Positions 8,422-16,147 of a DNA stretch of 64,000 nt are shown here, one piece after another. The notes beneath the pieces were generated by a model. The model did no database searches and was not told the origin of the DNA. It saw only the letters and a list, made by a program, of their open reading frames with translations. This DNA comes from Terrilactibacillus laevilacticus (lineage in GTDB: Bacteria; Bacillota; Bacilli; Bacillales; Sporolactobacillaceae). Positions within the stretch are counted from its first letter, which is position 1; every line of letters begins with the position of its first letter. Both the position numbers and the translations under genes were made by a program. The stretch spans positions 186,001-250,000 of the forward strand of contig NZ_VDCY01000003.1 in the NCBI RefSeq assembly GCF_006517395.1. The letters are read 5' to 3'.

Positions 8422-8898
8422 ATGAAACATGGTTCAACACTCTTTTTAAAGATCGCTGTTTTTCTTATTGGAACTCCAGTTCTTGCTTTGTGTATATTCG
8501 GGTTGATTAAATTAGCTAATAATCCAGTAAATCCAAATTATGCCCATATACTCTATCCCATTTTGATCGGTATGTATGTATCAGCGGTACCGTTTTACAT
8601 GGCATTGTATCAAGCTTTTAAACTTTTAAGCTATATTGACAAGAACAAAGCTTTCTCTGAATTGTCTGTTAAAGCTCTAAAGAATATCAAATTCTGTGCA
8701 ATGACAATCAGTGGTTTGTATGTGGTCATGATGCCATTTGTTTATCTCGTAGCAGATCTAGACGATGCACCAGGTCTCATCATAATCGGAATGGTCCCTA
8801 TCTTTGCTTCAATGGTCATCGCCGTATTCGCTGCTGTTCTTCAAAGGCTTTTAAAAGAGGCGATAGATATAAAATCAGAAAATGATTTAACGGTCTGA
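8422..8898 (+). CDS. DUF2975 family membrane protein
   Basis: A 158-residue protein with four predicted membrane helices (about residues 10-30, 45-65, 95-115, 125-145). The pattern KALKNIKFCAMTISGLYVV and the long charged C-terminus match the DUF2975 family (B. subtilis YoaS-like). The ATG at 8422 fits AAGTGAGGTG upstream better than the in-frame GTG at 8413. It forms a two-gene operon with the XRE regulator 10 nt downstream, an arrangement common for this family. Its biochemical role is unknown; the regulator is presumed to control it. Confidence 0.8.
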   Translation: MKHGSTLFLKIAVFLIGTPVLALCIFGLIKLANNPVNPNYAHILYPILIGMYVSAVPFYMALYQAFKLLSYIDKNKAFSELSVKALKNIKFCAMTISGLYVVMMPFVYLVADLDDAPGLIIIGMVPIFASMVIAVFAAVLQRLLKEAIDIKSENDLTV

Positions 8899-8908
8899 GG
8901 TGAAAAAA

Positions 8909-9133
8909 ATGGCAATTATAATCAATATTGACGTGATGCTGGCTAAAAGGAAAATGAGCGTAACAGAACTTTCTGAGAGGGTTGGAATAACAATGGCTAA
9001 CCTTTCTATATTGAAAAATGGAAAGGCAAAAGCGATTCGATTATCCACTTTAGAGGCAATTTGTAAGGCCTTAGAATGTCAGCCTGGAGATATTTTAGAA
9101 TACCGAAGTGATGAAGACACTCAAGGGCAATAA
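8909..9133 (+). CDS. Small XRE-family helix-turn-helix regulator (YozG-like)
   Basis: A 74-residue DNA-binding protein consisting of little more than one Cro/CI-type HTH: VMLAKRKMSVTELSERVG, ITMANLSILKNGKAKAIR, LSTLEAICKALECQPGDIL. This matches the HTH_26 group found with DUF2975 proteins. The ATG at 8909 has TGAGGTG seven bases upstream; a GTG at 8900 lies inside that ribosome site and is unlikely. The gene closely follows the DUF2975 gene and is followed by a strong hairpin. Autoregulation is inferred. Confidence 0.82.
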   Translation: MAIIINIDVMLAKRKMSVTELSERVGITMANLSILKNGKAKAIRLSTLEAICKALECQPGDILEYRSDEDTQGQ

Positions 9134-9149
9134 AGTAGGAATATATAAC

Positions 9150-9184
9150 ATTGAAAGGAAAAGAAGGATTTTTTTCCTTTCAAT
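9150..9184 (+). terminator. Rho-independent terminator after DUF2975/XRE operon
   Basis: ATTGAAAGGAAAA pairs with TTTTTCCTTTCAAT across a short GAAGGA loop; the 3' arm includes the T-run. Confidence 0.8.
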
Positions 9185-9213
9185 GAATCAAATTCATAAA
9201 AGGGGAGCGACTT

Positions 9214-10044
9214 ATGAATTTAAACCATTCAAAAATGGAGACACAAACCATGAGAGCACTAAAACAACTCGTTCGTTTTGGCTATGAGCAGGCCCTGTCA
9301 TGTTTGTTTCCTGTCGTTATTTTTTCCTCTTTGGCTTTTACACAAATCATGCCACTTCCCTTCCTACCACGGTATGACTGGCTGCTCATCATCTGCCTTC
9401 TTATGCAGTGGTGGATGGTGCATTCTGGGCTTGAAACACGAGATGAACTAAAGGTTATCACATTGTTCCACCTTATTGGACTTGCTCTTGAACTTTTCAA
9501 GGTACATATGGGTTCCTGGTCTTACCCAGAGGAAGGAATTTTTAAAGTTTTTGGCGTACCTTTGTATAGCGGATTTATGTATGCGAGTGTCGCGAGTTAT
9601 CTTTGCCAGGCGTGGAGGAGGTTTAAGATTGGATTGATTAAGTGGCCACCATTTTCGGTCGTTGTATCTCTTGCAGCTGCGATTTATTTGAATTTTTTCA
9701 CCCACCATTATTGGATTGACGTCCGCCTGTGGTTATCTGGACTTGTCATTATCGTCTTTTGGCAATCGTGGGTCACATACGAGGTTGGTGGAACTCGTTA
9801 CCGTATGCCACTCGCACTTTCTTTTGTGCTCATCGGATTTTTTATATGGATAGCCGAAAATATCGCAACATTCTTTGGAGCTTGGGAATATCCAAATCAA
9901 ACCGATGGATGGAGTCTCGTTCATCTAGGAAAGGTGAGTTCATGGCTCTTATTAGTGATTGTTAGCTTTCTTATAGTAGCGACGTTAAAGCAGGTTAAGG
10001 AAAAAACTCCGCTTGGTAAAAGGACGGATTTCAATTTTTTTTAA
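9214..10044 (+). CDS. DUF817 family integral membrane protein
   Basis: A 276-residue protein with about eight hydrophobic helices from residue ~35 to 265. Diagnostic stretches such as LELFKVHMGSWSYPE, VPLYSGFMYASVASYLCQ, NFFTHHYWIDVR and IAENIATFFGAWEYPNQ match DUF817 membrane proteins. Function is uncharacterised. The ATG at 9214 is preceded by AAAAGGGGAGCGACTT. It stands alone behind the terminator at 9150-9184. Conserved His, Trp and Asp near membrane ends suggest an enzyme or carrier rather than a structural protein, but this is inference. Confidence 0.82.
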   Translation: MNLNHSKMETQTMRALKQLVRFGYEQALSCLFPVVIFSSLAFTQIMPLPFLPRYDWLLIICLLMQWWMVHSGLETRDELKVITLFHLIGLALELFKVHMGSWSYPEEGIFKVFGVPLYSGFMYASVASYLCQAWRRFKIGLIKWPPFSVVVSLAAAIYLNFFTHHYWIDVRLWLSGLVIIVFWQSWVTYEVGGTRYRMPLALSFVLIGFFIWIAENIATFFGAWEYPNQTDGWSLVHLGKVSSWLLLVIVSFLIVATLKQVKEKTPLGKRTDFNFF

Positions 10045-10180
10045 AGCACTCCATTTTGTAACATGTTTGAAAAAATCATTTAATCTTCTGATGCGTTGGA
10101 TATTTGTTTATTAAAAAAAGTAGCGGGAATAAAAGATGACAAGAACAATATTTCTAAACAATCCAAGGAGGAAGATGTAT

Positions 10181-10978
10181 ATGACTAAAAGTGTTATAGG
10201 TGTCTATGATACTCCAGAAGAAACGGTTTCGGCTATTGAAAAATTGACAAACAGAGGACTTGATTCAGATGACATATCTGTTGTTACAAATAGGTCAGAT
10301 ACGAACTATTTAGAATCCCAGACAAATACTAATGTCAATCAAACCACGGATGCAACGGATCGTTCATCTGAGTCTTTCTTGGATAAATTAAAGAATTACT
10401 TCACAATGGATGATCTCTATACCAATGACAACAGGTTAGCTAATTTAGATATACCAAATGATCAGTTAGACTTATATAATGCCCAATTGAATGATGGAAA
10501 AATTTTATTAGCTGTCGATACAAAGGCTGATTTAGATCACTTAAATGGTATTGACAATAAAAGTATTCAATCAGATTATGTGACAAAAGAAGAAACGGCC
10601 ATGCCGATTCGAGAAGAAGAATTGAACGTCAATAAGGAAGATGTTCAAACTGGCGAAGTCGAACTTGGTAAAGAAATCAAAACCGAAGAAAAAAATATCG
10701 ATACACCAGTTAAACATGATGAAATATATGTGGAACGTCGTCCAGTGAACGAGCATACAAGTGAAGCGTCTCCTGTGGATGATTCTGAAACCGTCAGAGT
10801 TCCTATAGTGGAAGAGCAAGTAAAAGTGACGAAAAAACCAGTCGTTACTGATGAAATTGTTGTTGGAAAACGAACTGTGGAAGAAAATGAACATGTATCT
10901 GAAACGGTTAAGAAAGAGGAACCCCGACTCAATAAAAAAGGAAATACCAAAGATGTGGATGATGATGGTACAATCTAA
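10181..10978 (+). CDS. YsnF/AvaK-domain general stress protein
   Basis: A 265-residue acidic protein. Residues 1-130 form a GsiB/17M-type general stress module (SVIGVYDTPEETVSAIEKL, GLDSDDISVVTNR). The second half is a DUF2382 (YsnF/AvaK) domain, visible as the repeated beta pairs PIREEELNVNKEDVQTGEV, YVERRPVNEH, VPIVEEQVKVTKKPVV and EIVVGKRTVEE. Such proteins are induced by general stress and are abundant and soluble; their activity is unknown. AAGGAGG at 10165-10171 places the start at the ATG at 10181, not at the earlier in-frame ATG at 10136. A perfect terminator follows. Confidence 0.85.
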   Translation: MTKSVIGVYDTPEETVSAIEKLTNRGLDSDDISVVTNRSDTNYLESQTNTNVNQTTDATDRSSESFLDKLKNYFTMDDLYTNDNRLANLDIPNDQLDLYNAQLNDGKILLAVDTKADLDHLNGIDNKSIQSDYVTKEETAMPIREEELNVNKEDVQTGEVELGKEIKTEEKNIDTPVKHDEIYVERRPVNEHTSEASPVDDSETVRVPIVEEQVKVTKKPVVTDEIVVGKRTVEENEHVSETVKKEEPRLNKKGNTKDVDDDGTI

Positions 10979-10990
10979 AAAATAGCTACT

Positions 10991-11030
10991 AGAAAGCCTG
11001 ACCTAAATGAACATTTAGGTCAGGCTTTCT
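10991..11030 (+). terminator. Strong bidirectional terminator
   Basis: A near-perfect 18-bp stem (AGAAAGCCTGACCTAAAT / ATTTAGGTCAGGCTTTCT) with a 4-nt loop. It ends the stress-protein transcript. Confidence 0.85.
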
Positions 11031-11136
11031 ATATAAAGTCCAAATCCCTAAAAGCTCGTCCTAACCAGCTTATCTAAACCTCTAAATTTCCATCAACGTA
11101 ATTTTATTACTTTTTCTTTGATATCAAAAGAGATTC

Positions 11137-11307
11137 TTACATTATAAAATATTTTTTTATCATAATAGAATCTTTTTCTAACTCAATTTCACTTATAACT
11201 TTAAGATCATCATAAATTAATATGACTTTACTCTGAGTTAATATGGATTTGAAATGATCCTCATTAATTTTTATAGTCCAGCCATTTTTTAATGTTATTT
11301 CTTTCAT
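11137..11307 (-). CDS. Hypothetical 56-residue protein
   Basis: A short frame starting MKEITLKNGWTIKINEDHF and ending in a Lys-rich tail with the TAA at 11137-11139. Its ATG at 11307 lies two bases past the stop of the 74-residue gene upstream, and TTGGAGATTAATC provides a ribosome site. Spacing and RBS support it as a real second gene of a tiny operon. The 'KNGW' start followed by an acidic amphipathic segment resembles the first half of the upstream protein (KTTQFGVWTIVVG...), hinting at related folds. No family recognised. Confidence 0.5.
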   Translation of the reverse strand: MKEITLKNGWTIKINEDHFKSILTQSKVILIYDDLKVISEIELEKDSIMIKKYFIM

Positions 11308-11309
11308 GA

Positions 11310-11534
11310 TTAATCTCCAAGAAAAACATTAATTGACTTATCGAGATAATTTATTTTTAATTCTATATCTGAATCTATATTCTGAATTGAAATGTTGTTG
11401 TCTTTATCTAATTCTGCTAGAAACATATAATACTTTTCCGAATTTAATAAAATACAACGATTTTTGTCTTGAACAAAATCTACCTCTTCAGAACCTACTA
11501 CAATTGTCCATACTCCAAACTGAGTTGTTTTCAT
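11310..11534 (-). CDS. Hypothetical 74-residue protein
   Basis: A small acidic protein, MKTTQFGVWTIVVGSEEVDF..., rich in beta-strand-like segments and with no membrane segment. The ATG at 11534 has GAGAGGAGAAATAAA upstream. Immediately upstream, a frame ends ...LKASLKDDGTVVGK-stop at 11550, which looks like the last ~20 codons of a decayed protein. A remnant large gene followed by two tiny acidic genes is the layout of a toxin tail plus immunity genes, but that is speculative. No family recognised. Confidence 0.5.
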   Translation of the reverse strand: MKTTQFGVWTIVVGSEEVDFVQDKNRCILLNSEKYYMFLAELDKDNNISIQNIDSDIELKINYLDKSINVFLGD

Positions 11535-11765
11535 TTTATTTCTCCTCTCTATTTGCCAACGACAGTACCGTCATCTTTCAAGGATGCTTTAAGCTTAACA
11601 CAGGTTAAAGTTTCACATTATTCATTTCATATTCTTTTAATCGTAATTCCTCGATCTGTAGAAGCAATAAGGAATATTAAACTCATTTTAAATCAAAAAA
11701 TTAGAAAGCAACATATCAAATGCCCGTTAGATTAAGGTATGATATAAAAGAAGTGAGGTGAGGAG

Positions 11766-12317
11766 ATGAAATTAAGTGATAATTCGATGTGGGAAGCAGT
11801 CAAACAAAACGATAAAAGATATGATCATCGGTTTTACTATGCTGTAAAAACAACAAAAATTGTCTGCAATCCCTCCTGTACATCTAAAACACCAAAACGT
11901 GATAATGTAAGGTATTATCCCACTCTTTCTCAAGCCATACATGATGGATTTCGGCCTTGTAAACGGTGCCGTCCTGATCTAGTGGATCATTCCGATTACT
12001 ATTTTGTGGAGCAAGTGTCATCGATCTTCGAGAAAAAGTATATGTTGCCCCTAACATTGGATCAAATTGCCCATCAAATTGGTTACAGTAAGTATCACTT
12101 ATTGCGCCTATACAAAAAAGTCACCGGAAAAAGTCTAATGACAGATTTAACATTAATAAGAATTCAAAAGTCTATCGAACTACTCCTTTCATCTTCATTA
12201 ACAATTACCCAGATTGCCTATGACGTAGGCTATCAAAGCACCTCACAATATAATGTCGTATTTAAGAGAAAAATGGGCTGTACGCCCTCCATTTATCGAA
12301 AGAGAGAAAGGATTTGA
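11766..12317 (+). CDS. adaA: Ada-type methylphosphotriester-DNA methyltransferase/AraC regulator
   Basis: A 183-residue two-domain protein. The N-terminal Ada metal-binding domain (residues ~10-75) carries the four zinc cysteines: Cys34 (the methyl acceptor position) and Cys38 in VCNPSC, Cys65 and Cys68 in PCKRC. The C-terminal AraC-type double HTH (residues ~85-183) includes YSKYHLLRLYKKVTG and AYDVGYQSTSQYNVVFKRK. By family knowledge it accepts methyl groups from DNA phosphotriesters and then activates the adaptive response to alkylation. GAGGTGAGGAG precedes the ATG at 11766. The expected adaB/alkA-type partners are absent; instead an EamA exporter starts three bases downstream. Confidence 0.88.
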   Translation: MKLSDNSMWEAVKQNDKRYDHRFYYAVKTTKIVCNPSCTSKTPKRDNVRYYPTLSQAIHDGFRPCKRCRPDLVDHSDYYFVEQVSSIFEKKYMLPLTLDQIAHQIGYSKYHLLRLYKKVTGKSLMTDLTLIRIQKSIELLLSSSLTITQIAYDVGYQSTSQYNVVFKRKMGCTPSIYRKRERI

Positions 12318-12320
12318 ATT

Positions 12321-13220
12321 ATGAAAATAAGAGACCTTTGCGCCATGTTTGGACTAGCTGCCTTATGGGGAGCTTCGTTTTTGTTTATGCGTATCGCAGC
12401 TCCTGTTCTTGGCCCCATCCTCACCATAGAAAGTCGTGTTTCTATCGCTGCTATAGCTTTGATTATCTATATCATATTCATACATCATTCGATTCAACTA
12501 AAGAAATGGTGGAAAGAATACCTTATTATCGGCACATTAAATGCAGCATTACCTTTTACCTTAATTGCAACAGCCGAATTACATTTAAACGCCTCCATGA
12601 GTTCTATTCTAAATTCCTTGACACCTTTATGTACTGCTTTAGTGGTATGGATCTGGTTAAAAGAAAAATTAACCTTAAAAAAGTGGTCCGGCATATTTGT
12701 TGGTATAATCGGAGTAATCATCTTGGTAGGGTTTAGTCCGATTGAATTTACTAAGATCAATATTCTATCCATTGGTTTATCTGTTTTATCCACCGTTTGT
12801 TATGGTATCTCAGGAGTTTATGCTAAGAAAACATTCACTCATGTTCCTCCGCTCTCTTTAGCGATAGGTCAACAGCTCGGCGCTGCTATTGTGATGATAC
12901 CATTCAGCTTAATTTTTGTTCCTGAATCAACTAGAGCAATTTCAACAGTTATTGTGTTTTCTATTATAGGTCTTGCTATTTTTTGTACATCCATTGCCTA
13001 TCTGTTATATTTTTATTTACTGAATCGTGTCGGACCTACCAATACTCTGAGCGTAACTTTCCTCATTCCTGTCTTTGGAATGATTTGGGGTTCTCTATTT
13101 CTTCATGAAATCATCACACTCAATATGATAATTGGTCTTCTTATTATTTTAGCTAGTATTCTTTTAATCTACGAAGTACCATTGAAAATAACTCGAACAC
13201 AGAAACATATCCATCACTAA
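12321..13220 (+). CDS. EamA/DMT-family transporter
   Basis: A 299-residue membrane protein with about ten helices arranged as two EamA repeats (residues ~5-140 and ~150-290). Characteristic segments are AALWGASFLFMRIAAPVLGP, LNSLTPLCTALVVW and LLNRVGPTNTLSVTFLIPV. The drug/metabolite superfamily exports small metabolites; the substrate is unknown. The start at 12321 follows the AdaA stop by three bases with AAAGGATTTG within the end of adaA, so the two are co-transcribed. Coupling to an alkylation-response regulator may mean it exports a damaging compound (inference). Confidence 0.85.
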   Translation: MKIRDLCAMFGLAALWGASFLFMRIAAPVLGPILTIESRVSIAAIALIIYIIFIHHSIQLKKWWKEYLIIGTLNAALPFTLIATAELHLNASMSSILNSLTPLCTALVVWIWLKEKLTLKKWSGIFVGIIGVIILVGFSPIEFTKINILSIGLSVLSTVCYGISGVYAKKTFTHVPPLSLAIGQQLGAAIVMIPFSLIFVPESTRAISTVIVFSIIGLAIFCTSIAYLLYFYLLNRVGPTNTLSVTFLIPVFGMIWGSLFLHEIITLNMIIGLLIILASILLIYEVPLKITRTQKHIHH

Positions 13221-13413
13221 GTCCACTCGTTTCTGAAAACTTAAACCTTGGGAATCCTATCAACACTTTTCTTGATGCAACATTCTATCTTTAGAACATT
13301 TTTATCATGATTAAAATTGAAGATAAGGCTTTTTTATTAAGATATTTATACCTTTCCAAAAATGAATTGACTCATAAGATAATTTGACTAAGTAACAAAG
13401 GAGGTGCTGCGAG

Positions 13414-13527
13414 ATGGGATACGAAGGTTACAATGACTCTTACGGAGGCAGTTATAAGAACAATTTCGCCTTAATCGTTGTTTTATTCATATTGTTAATC
13501 ATCGTCGGTACGGCTTTCTACTATTAA
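13414..13527 (+). CDS. YjcZ-family sporulation micropeptide
   Basis: A 37-residue peptide: a Gly/Tyr-rich head (MGYEGYNDSYGGSYKNN) followed by one membrane helix (FALIVVLFILLIIVGTAFYY). This is the signature of the YjcZ family of spore-associated micropeptides. AAAGGAGGTGCTGCGAG gives a perfect ribosome site, and a terminator follows 16 bases after the stop. Probably inserted in a spore membrane. Confidence 0.88.
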   Translation: MGYEGYNDSYGGSYKNNFALIVVLFILLIIVGTAFYY

Positions 13528-13542
13528 ATTCCACCATCTCAT

Positions 13543-13567
13543 GGACACCATAAAAAGGTGTCCTTTT
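13543..13567 (+). terminator. Terminator of the YjcZ-type gene
   Basis: GGACACC pairs with GGTGTCC around ATAAAAA, followed by TTTTT. Confidence 0.85.
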
Positions 13568-13686
13568 TAATTCTATCGTACATTTGAAATTCACTCTGGA
13601 ATTATGCGAATTATCTATATCTTTTTTATAGTGTAACTTTCTCTCATATAATTTATTTCAAAGAATATAAATTAATGTTTCTTAAA

Positions 13687-13811
13687 GTGCGTGTTCAAAA
13701 AGGTGACAAATTAGAAGCAAGAAGATCAAGGCGGCGCCGTTTTGAGGACCGGAAAAACAAGTGGGCGCCGAGATTCGCCGCTTATCATTAGTTGACTTTT
13801 TGAACAACCTC
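13687..13811 (+). mobile_element. MITE-like element, copy B (125 bp, TSD TTAAA)
   Basis: Begins GTGCGTGTTCAAAAAGGTGA, ends CTTTTTGAACAACCTC, flanked by TTAAA at 13682-13686 and 13812-13816. It is a short internal-deletion form with only one GGACCGG box. It ends 27 bp before the YmaF-like gene. Confidence 0.9.
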
Positions 13812-13838
13812 TTAAAATGATTATAAGGAGCTAATGAG

Positions 13839-14213
13839 ATGGAGATCCCTATTTCTGGTTTCATGTATCACTCTGATGACTCAGGTACACATCATTCTCA
13901 TCAACTTTTTATCACTTCTTGGGATGGTCGCCCTGTTCATGTTCACCAAATTAGTGGTATTACTTCATTTGATGCGGGACACGATCATCATTACGCTGGA
14001 ACAACCGAGCCCGCTCCAACTGGTGTTCCACATACTCATCGGTATTTTACCTTTACAACGGTTAACGATGGACACAATCATCGAATTTCAGGTGTAACAG
14101 GACCAGCTATTCCCATTCCAAACGGAGGGCACTATCATGAGTTTAGAGGTGTTACCTCTGTAAATGGTGTTCATCCTCATACCCATAGGTATAGCGGTAG
14201 AACAAGTCCATAA
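13839..14213 (+). CDS. YmaF-family His-rich protein
   Basis: A 124-residue soluble protein with 18 histidines in repeated blocks (THHSHQLF, GHDHHYAG, PHTHRYF, GHNHRISG, GHYHEFRG, HPHTHRYSG), each followed by G-x-T/S. This repeat structure matches the YmaF family. It probably binds metal and has been linked with spore-forming Bacillus; the function is unknown. AAGGAGCTAATGAG precedes the ATG. The gene is bracketed by two MITE-like elements in the same orientation (13687-13811 and 14312-14515), so the promoter region may have been altered. Confidence 0.82.
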   Translation: MEIPISGFMYHSDDSGTHHSHQLFITSWDGRPVHVHQISGITSFDAGHDHHYAGTTEPAPTGVPHTHRYFTFTTVNDGHNHRISGVTGPAIPIPNGGHYHEFRGVTSVNGVHPHTHRYSGRTSP

Positions 14214-14271
14214 TTTTCTTCTTTTGGTTAGTATAAACATAAAGAAATGAAATATGTTAATAAAAAACGCC

Positions 14272-14305
14272 AAATCAAATAGCCTTTTTTTGGGCTATTT
14301 GATTT
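14272..14305 (+). terminator. Terminator of the YmaF-like gene
   Basis: AAATCAAATAGCC pairs with GGGCTATTTGATTT around a T-rich loop; T-rich sequence follows. Confidence 0.8.
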
Positions 14306-14311
14306 CTTTTA

Positions 14312-14515
14312 GTGCGTGTTCAAAAAGGTGACAAATTAGAAGCAAGAAGGCAAAGAGCGGGCAGTTCCTGAGGACCGGCATTCCGCAGGATGTGGTAGCT
14401 TCAACGTTGCTCACAGGACGTGAGCGATTTTAGTTGAAGATCCTCTTGTATCCGATAAAAACGAGCGGGCGCCAAGATTCGCAGCTTATCATTTGGTGAC
14501 TTTTTGAACAACTTC
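14312..14515 (+). mobile_element. MITE-like element, copy C (204 bp, TSD TTTTA)
   Basis: Starts GTGCGTGTTCAAAAAGGTGA and ends CTTTTTGAACAACTTC, with TTTTA at 14307-14311 and 14516-14520. It is the medium-length form carrying the extra hairpin CTTCAACGTTGCTCAC / GTGAGCGATTTTAGTTGAAG. Confidence 0.9.
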
Positions 14516-14604
14516 TTTTAGATATCGATTTTTCCTTATTTTGTTGTTCATAATATTAAAAGCAAAATAAATCCATATTAATTAAAGAAAGCAGTGTTTA
14601 ACAT

Positions 14605-14831
14605 ATGAAAAATATGAATATAACTGGTGCAGTTCTTCCTGTATTAGATGCCGTGGGTACTGGATAGTTGCAAATATGTACTTAGAAAATATGCAAAATG
14701 GTACACAACCTCTGCAACAATTTGGAGACATGGTTCAAGATATTAGCCAGCAGGTTGGACAAGCCGTTCAAAAACCATTTCAACAAGCGAGTAGCGCTGT
14801 ACAAGAAGCAACAAGAAATATGACTCAATAA
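14605..14831 (+). pseudogene. Small hypothetical gene with apparent 1-nt frameshift
   Basis: The first frame reads MKNMNITGAVLPVLDAVGTG and hits TAG at 14665. A second frame starting in the same place continues IVANMYLENMQNGTQPLQQ...NMTQ to a stop at 14831. Adding one base at GTACTGGAT would fuse them into a ~75-residue protein with a short hydrophobic head and a Gln-rich amphipathic tail. The tail alone could be expressed from the ATG at 14676. No family recognised; the Gln-rich tail and position next to a Tyr/Pro-rich probable coat protein hint at a spore role. Confidence 0.45.
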
Positions 14832-14859
14832 TCCTTTAATGAAATGTGGTTAATAAAAA

Positions 14860-14888
14860 TAGCCCTCTTCCAACGTGGTTGAGGGCTA
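14860..14888. terminator. Bidirectional terminator between convergent small genes
   Basis: TAGCCCTC pairs with GAGGGCTA around TTCCAACGTGGTT; A- and T-rich flanks on both sides. Confidence 0.7.
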
Positions 14889-14895
14889 ATATCAA

Positions 14896-15354
14896 TTAAT
14901 AGCAAGTGAACGATTGAATTTGTCGTAAACTTATTCCGAAATAAACCCATCTAAATCCAGTCCAACGATACCCTGTGACTGAATGTCGCCCAACAAATAT
15001 TGGATAAAACCAAAATTGTTCAAAACCTCTTAACCATACATACGTGTATCTAAATAAACATCTGGCAATACCACCTGGATCAACTGCATAAGTTTCTGGT
15101 TGTTGTTGTGGAGTAAAAGAAGGCGGTGGTGCAGTTGGTGGTCCAGCCGCTGGACCTTGGCCAGGAGGGGCAAACGGAGGAAATCCTCCCATCGAACCTT
15201 GGCCAGGAGGGGTAAATGGAGGCGGAAATCCTCCCATCTGTCTTTCATCAATCGGAGCTTGATAATAATTCTCCTCTTGAAACGAGGTTGGAAATGAATA
15301 ATCTTCATGATGATATGGATCGTAATAAAACATATCATGATAGTTCTCATACAT
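14896..15354 (-). CDS. Pro/Tyr-rich hypothetical protein, possible spore coat protein
   Basis: A 152-residue protein with low-complexity layout: an aromatic/acidic head (MYENYHDMFYYDPYHHED), a proline-glycine middle with a tandem repeat (GGFPPPFTPPGQGSM / GGFPPFAPPGQGPA, about residues 42-75) and an aromatic, basic C-terminal part (GIARCLFRYTYVWLRGFEQF, WFYPIFVGRHSVTGYRW). Such Tyr/Pro-rich proteins are typical of the Bacillales coat or crust, but I recognise no family. The start chosen is the ATG at 15354 because AAAGGAAG precedes it; an upstream in-frame ATG at 15441 has no such site. Confidence 0.65.
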   Translation of the reverse strand: MYENYHDMFYYDPYHHEDYSFPTSFQEENYYQAPIDERQMGGFPPPFTPPGQGSMGGFPPFAPPGQGPAAGPPTAPPPSFTPQQQPETYAVDPGGIARCLFRYTYVWLRGFEQFWFYPIFVGRHSVTGYRWTGFRWVYFGISLRQIQSFTCY

Positions 15355-15676
15355 AGAAATGACACTTCCTTTACTTTTTATTCTCACAACATCATATTCT
15401 TGAGGCATTAACCTATCAACTTGTACCCACAAAATGTGCATCTGCCCATAAGTCCTTATTAATGTATTTCAACTAACTGGGTTAATCAGTAATGGCAAAA
15501 TAGAAAAGAAGCACTTAACTTAGATATAAAATTTTCTACTCAAAATACTGCGTGCTTAAATCTATACTTCTGTTCCGACAAACTACTAATTAACCCTATA
15601 ATAAAAATCTTGTGTAAAATTTGTGTAGAAAAATTTTAAAATAATTATCCACAATGATTACAAAAAACAAAAAAAC

Positions 15677-15710
15677 GCTTGAAGATGTTGATATATCAAC
15701 ATCTTCAAGC
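15677..15710. terminator. Perfect palindrome downstream of the tRNA genes
   Basis: GCTTGAAGATGTTGAT pairs with ATCAACATCTTCAAGC (16 bp, 2-nt loop). On the minus strand it lies downstream of the two tRNA genes and is followed by T-rich sequence, so it probably terminates them. The remaining 15355-15676 holds no gene I can support. Confidence 0.8.
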
Positions 15711-15748
15711 ATTAAGGGTATTTCAATAAAGTTCAAATTACTAGAGAA

Positions 15749-15822
15749 CGTCCCAGGAGAGATTCGAACTCCCGACCGTACGCTTAGAAGGCGTATGCTC
15801 TATCCAGCTGAGCTACTGGGAC
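15749..15822 (-). tRNA. tRNA-Arg (anticodon TCT)
   Basis: The minus strand folds as a cloverleaf: acceptor GTCCCAG/CTGGGAC, D-arm with AGCTCAGCTGGATAGAGC, anticodon stem TACGC/GCGTA with loop CTTCTAA, T-arm GGGAGTTCGAATCTC, discriminator G. CCA is not encoded. Confidence 0.95.
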
Positions 15823-15847
15823 ATATACATATATAATTATTTTATTA

Positions 15848-15921
15848 TGGAGCGGGTGATGAGAATCGAACTCACGACCAGAGCTTGGAAGGCTCTTGTT
15901 TTACCACTAAACTACACCCGC
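15848..15921 (-). tRNA. tRNA-Gly (anticodon TCC)
   Basis: Acceptor GCGGGTG/CACCCGC, D-loop TAGTTTAGTGGTAAAAC, anticodon stem AGAGC/GCTCT with loop CTTCCAA, T-loop GTTCGATTC, and an encoded CCA (15848-15850 on the complement). It precedes tRNA-Arg on the minus strand. Confidence 0.95.
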
Positions 15922-16092
15922 ATATCTTGATGTTTCTTAACGACATATATAAATATAAATGATTATTAACAATATGTCAATATTTTTTTTGGTAATTTAT
16001 TTAATAATACTAGTTTTCCATATGTACTGTTCTCATTACTTTAAATATAACATATTTTAATCATAGAATGCCACTAGATTCCTCCTATCAAT

Positions 16093-16123
16093 AAAAAGCT
16101 GAGCAGTACCGCCCAGCTTTTTA
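16093..16123 (-). terminator. Terminator of rph-rdgB-yfcE operon
   Basis: AAAAAGCTG(A)GC pairs with GC(C)CAGCTTTTT; T-run on the minus strand, 25 bases past the yfcE-like stop. Confidence 0.8.
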
Positions 16124-16147
16124 AGGTAGTCTATTCCAGTATCAACT

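Noticed and set aside
10571-10950. Long antisense open frames across the stress-protein gene
   Set aside because: They mirror the biased Lys/Glu/Val codon content of the real gene and lack ribosome sites.
12314-12736. Alternative frame overlapping the EamA transporter
   Set aside because: The transporter frame has coherent membrane helices and family motifs; the alternative is a shadow.
13682-14520. Composite transposon carrying the YmaF-like gene
   Set aside because: The two elements have different target duplications and no outer shared duplication.
15030-15365. Second frame in the Pro/Tyr-rich gene
   Set aside because: Basic, low-complexity shadow created by the proline repeat; the chosen frame has the ribosome site.
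15645-15653. TTATCCACA, a perfect DnaA-box match
   Set aside because: It is single, with no box cluster, DUE or replication-origin genes nearby, so chance occurrence in AT-rich DNA is likely.
15749-15921. tRNA genes as an island attachment site
   Set aside because: No integrase, no duplicated tRNA 3' end and no prophage genes in the flanking sequence.
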